Positions 62,947-64,000 of a stretch of DNA of 64,000 nucleotides are shown one piece after another (the stretch's first letter is position 1; every line of letters begins with the position of its first letter). A model generated the notes under the pieces. The model did no database searches. It had not been told where the DNA came from and worked only from the letters and a program-made list of their open reading frames with translations. A program made the position numbers and the translations under genes. Source of the stretch: Levilactobacillus namurensis (GTDB lineage Bacteria > Bacillota > Bacilli > Lactobacillales > Lactobacillaceae); assembly GCF_032197885.1 (NCBI RefSeq), contig NZ_CP134159.1, forward strand, positions 1,240,001 to 1,304,000. Direction: 5' to 3'.

Positions 62947-63405
62947 ATGGAAACGTTGAAAATGCTGCAAGCCCGAAAGGCGATTCGACACTATACGGGA
63001 CAGGTCACGGATCAGCAGTTGCAAAAGATTTTGCAGGCTGGTAGTGCGGCTCCGGTGGGCTTGGGTGAATATGATAACTACCGGTTGACGGTCATTCAAG
63101 ATCCCGCGATTTTAGCTAAAATGCATGGCATCTACGAGGCACCAACCGTTATTGTGATTTCGGTGCGGGAATCTGGTCCCATGGAGTATGTCTCGACGGG
63201 CGCCATTGCACAGAACTTAGAACTGGCGGCCGAGGCGCAAGGCGTGGGGGCTAACTTCAACATGGCCAGCTTACGGTCCGTGCCGCGGGATCGGTTACCA
63301 GCAGGGTTTCATCCGGCTTTCGTGATGACCATGGGTCAAACCAGTGAGACCTTTAGGCCACGGTCGATTCCGGCTAACCGGATTGCAACCAATCTGGTGA
63401 AGTGA
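62947..63405 (+). CDS. Nitroreductase family protein (short)
   Basis: A 152-residue FMN-dependent reductase. It has the family start LQARKAIRHYTGQVTDQQLQKIL and the GAIAQNLELAAEAQGVG helix. It is shorter than common nitroreductases (about 200), lacking part of the middle, as in several lactobacillus members. The start follows AAGGTGG. The substrate is unknown. Confidence 0.85.
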   Translation: METLKMLQARKAIRHYTGQVTDQQLQKILQAGSAAPVGLGEYDNYRLTVIQDPAILAKMHGIYEAPTVIVISVRESGPMEYVSTGAIAQNLELAAEAQGVGANFNMASLRSVPRDRLPAGFHPAFVMTMGQTSETFRPRSIPANRIATNLVK

Positions 63406-63422
63406 CCGAAATCATTAGATTT

Positions 63423-63458
63423 TGCGGGGGTGACGCAGCACGTTGCCCCCGCATTTTT
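63423..63458 (+). terminator. Terminator after the nitroreductase gene
   Basis: TGCGGGGG pairs with CCCCCGCA and is followed by TTTTT. Confidence 0.9.
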
Positions 63459-63572
63459 ACGGTGTGCCGCTAATCGGTTTGCGTGTAGCGCCGGTTTTCT
63501 TTAAAATAGAAAGCGTGAGCGTTAAACGGCGCCGTGAGAGACATTGGCAAACGGTGTGAAGGAGGCAATTCA

Positions 63573-64000
63573 ATGAAACAGATTGTAACGGGCATCGTGG
63601 CGCACGTCGATGCCGGTAAGACCACGCTATCTGAGGCCTTACTCTATCAAACGGGGGCCGTACGGCGGTTAGGCCGCGTGGATAATGGGGACGCCTTCTT
63701 GGATTCCGATGCGTTGGAGAAGAAGCGGGGAATCACGATTTTTTCCCATCAAGCCGTACTCAAGACCAAGGACTTAGAGCTGACGGTCCTGGATACGCCG
63801 GGACACGTCGACTTCGCGACCCAGACCGAGCAGGTTTTAAGCGTCCTCGATTATGCCATTCTGGTGGTCTCGGCGACTGACGGTGTCCAAGGTTACACGC
63901 GGACGCTGTGGCGGTTATTGACCCATTATCAGGTTCCAACCTTTATTTTTGTGAATAAGATGGACGCGCCTGGAACGGACCAGGCGGCCCTTCTAGCAGA
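63573..64000 (+). CDS. EF-G/TetM-like translational GTPase, partial
   Basis: The first 142 codons of a translational GTPase, cut by the window end. It has the P-loop GIVAHVDAGKTTLSEALL, the switch I region KKRGITI, switch II DTPGHVDF and NKMD for guanine specificity. The DxGxxxxDxxxxEKKRGITI pattern is nearest to the tetracycline-resistance ribosomal protection group and related chromosomal EF-G-like proteins. Resistance cannot be inferred from this fragment. The ribosome site GAAGGAGG lies 8 bases before ATG 63573. Confidence 0.88.
   Translation, partial: MKQIVTGIVAHVDAGKTTLSEALLYQTGAVRRLGRVDNGDAFLDSDALEKKRGITIFSHQAVLKTKDLELTVLDTPGHVDFATQTEQVLSVLDYAILVVSATDGVQGYTRTLWRLLTHYQVPTFIFVNKMDAPGTDQAALLA

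Overview
The window looks like chromosome from a heterofermentative lactic acid bacterium of the Lactobacillaceae, most like the Levilactobacillus brevis group. The grounds are strong AGGAGG ribosome binding sites, frequent GTG/TTG starts, a Gram-positive mevalonate operon (mvaK1-mvaD-mvaK2-fni), an L-2-hydroxyisocaproate dehydrogenase-like enzyme, a C69 dipeptidase, a Lactobacillus-type pdu operon and type I-E CRISPR repeats. The organism call is inference; no rRNA is present to confirm it.

Region 1 (1-7,000): a lactate/2-hydroxyacid dehydrogenase on the minus strand, then a more AT-rich plus-strand operon. It encodes a complete dedicated ECF transporter (EcfT, a double ATPase in one chain, an S component), two exported proteins that together look like the two halves of a transcobalamin (an alpha-barrel-like protein and a DUF4430/transcobalamin-C-like protein), and a PduV/EutP GTPase. 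Its position beside a B12-dependent pathway suggests cobalamin capture and import.

Region 2 (7,000-26,050): pduF, the regulator pocR (minus) and the propanediol/glycerol utilisation operon pduA-B-C-D-E-G-H-K-J-L-M-N-O-(GlcG-like)-P-Q-W-U. The operon continues without an obvious terminator into an old-yellow-enzyme-like reductase, a tyrosine phosphatase and an FMN reductase-acetyltransferase fusion. The operon builds a microcompartment in which B12-dependent diol dehydratase makes aldehyde, processed by PduP/PduQ/PduL/PduW. PocR here carries an extra C-terminal domain resembling the exported transcobalamin-C-like protein, which could make the regulator a direct cobalamin sensor. No cobalamin biosynthesis genes are seen, so the cell probably imports the cofactor. 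A shared TTGTYARAATA-like motif and cre-like sites link the uptake and pdu promoters.

Region 3 (26,160-52,720): housekeeping genes: kup; yjeM and dipeptidase (minus); yitT-like; tautomerase; glpK; two alcohol dehydrogenases; a HAD phosphatase; rsmF; the mevalonate operon (minus); dinG-ypmB-like-aspB-dnaD; and a heterodimeric ABC exporter whose first subunit is interrupted by an in-frame TGA.

Region 4 (52,720-64,000): a type I-E CRISPR array without cas genes in view, a uracil-DNA glycosylase-family gene that appears to lack a canonical start codon, a TSUP permease, an IS200/IS605-type tnpB element broken by an in-frame TAA, a degenerate stretch, a zinc alcohol dehydrogenase, a ThrE-type exporter, a small PLDc_N protein, a cation P-type ATPase, a nitroreductase and the start of an EF-G/TetM-like GTPase cut by the window end.
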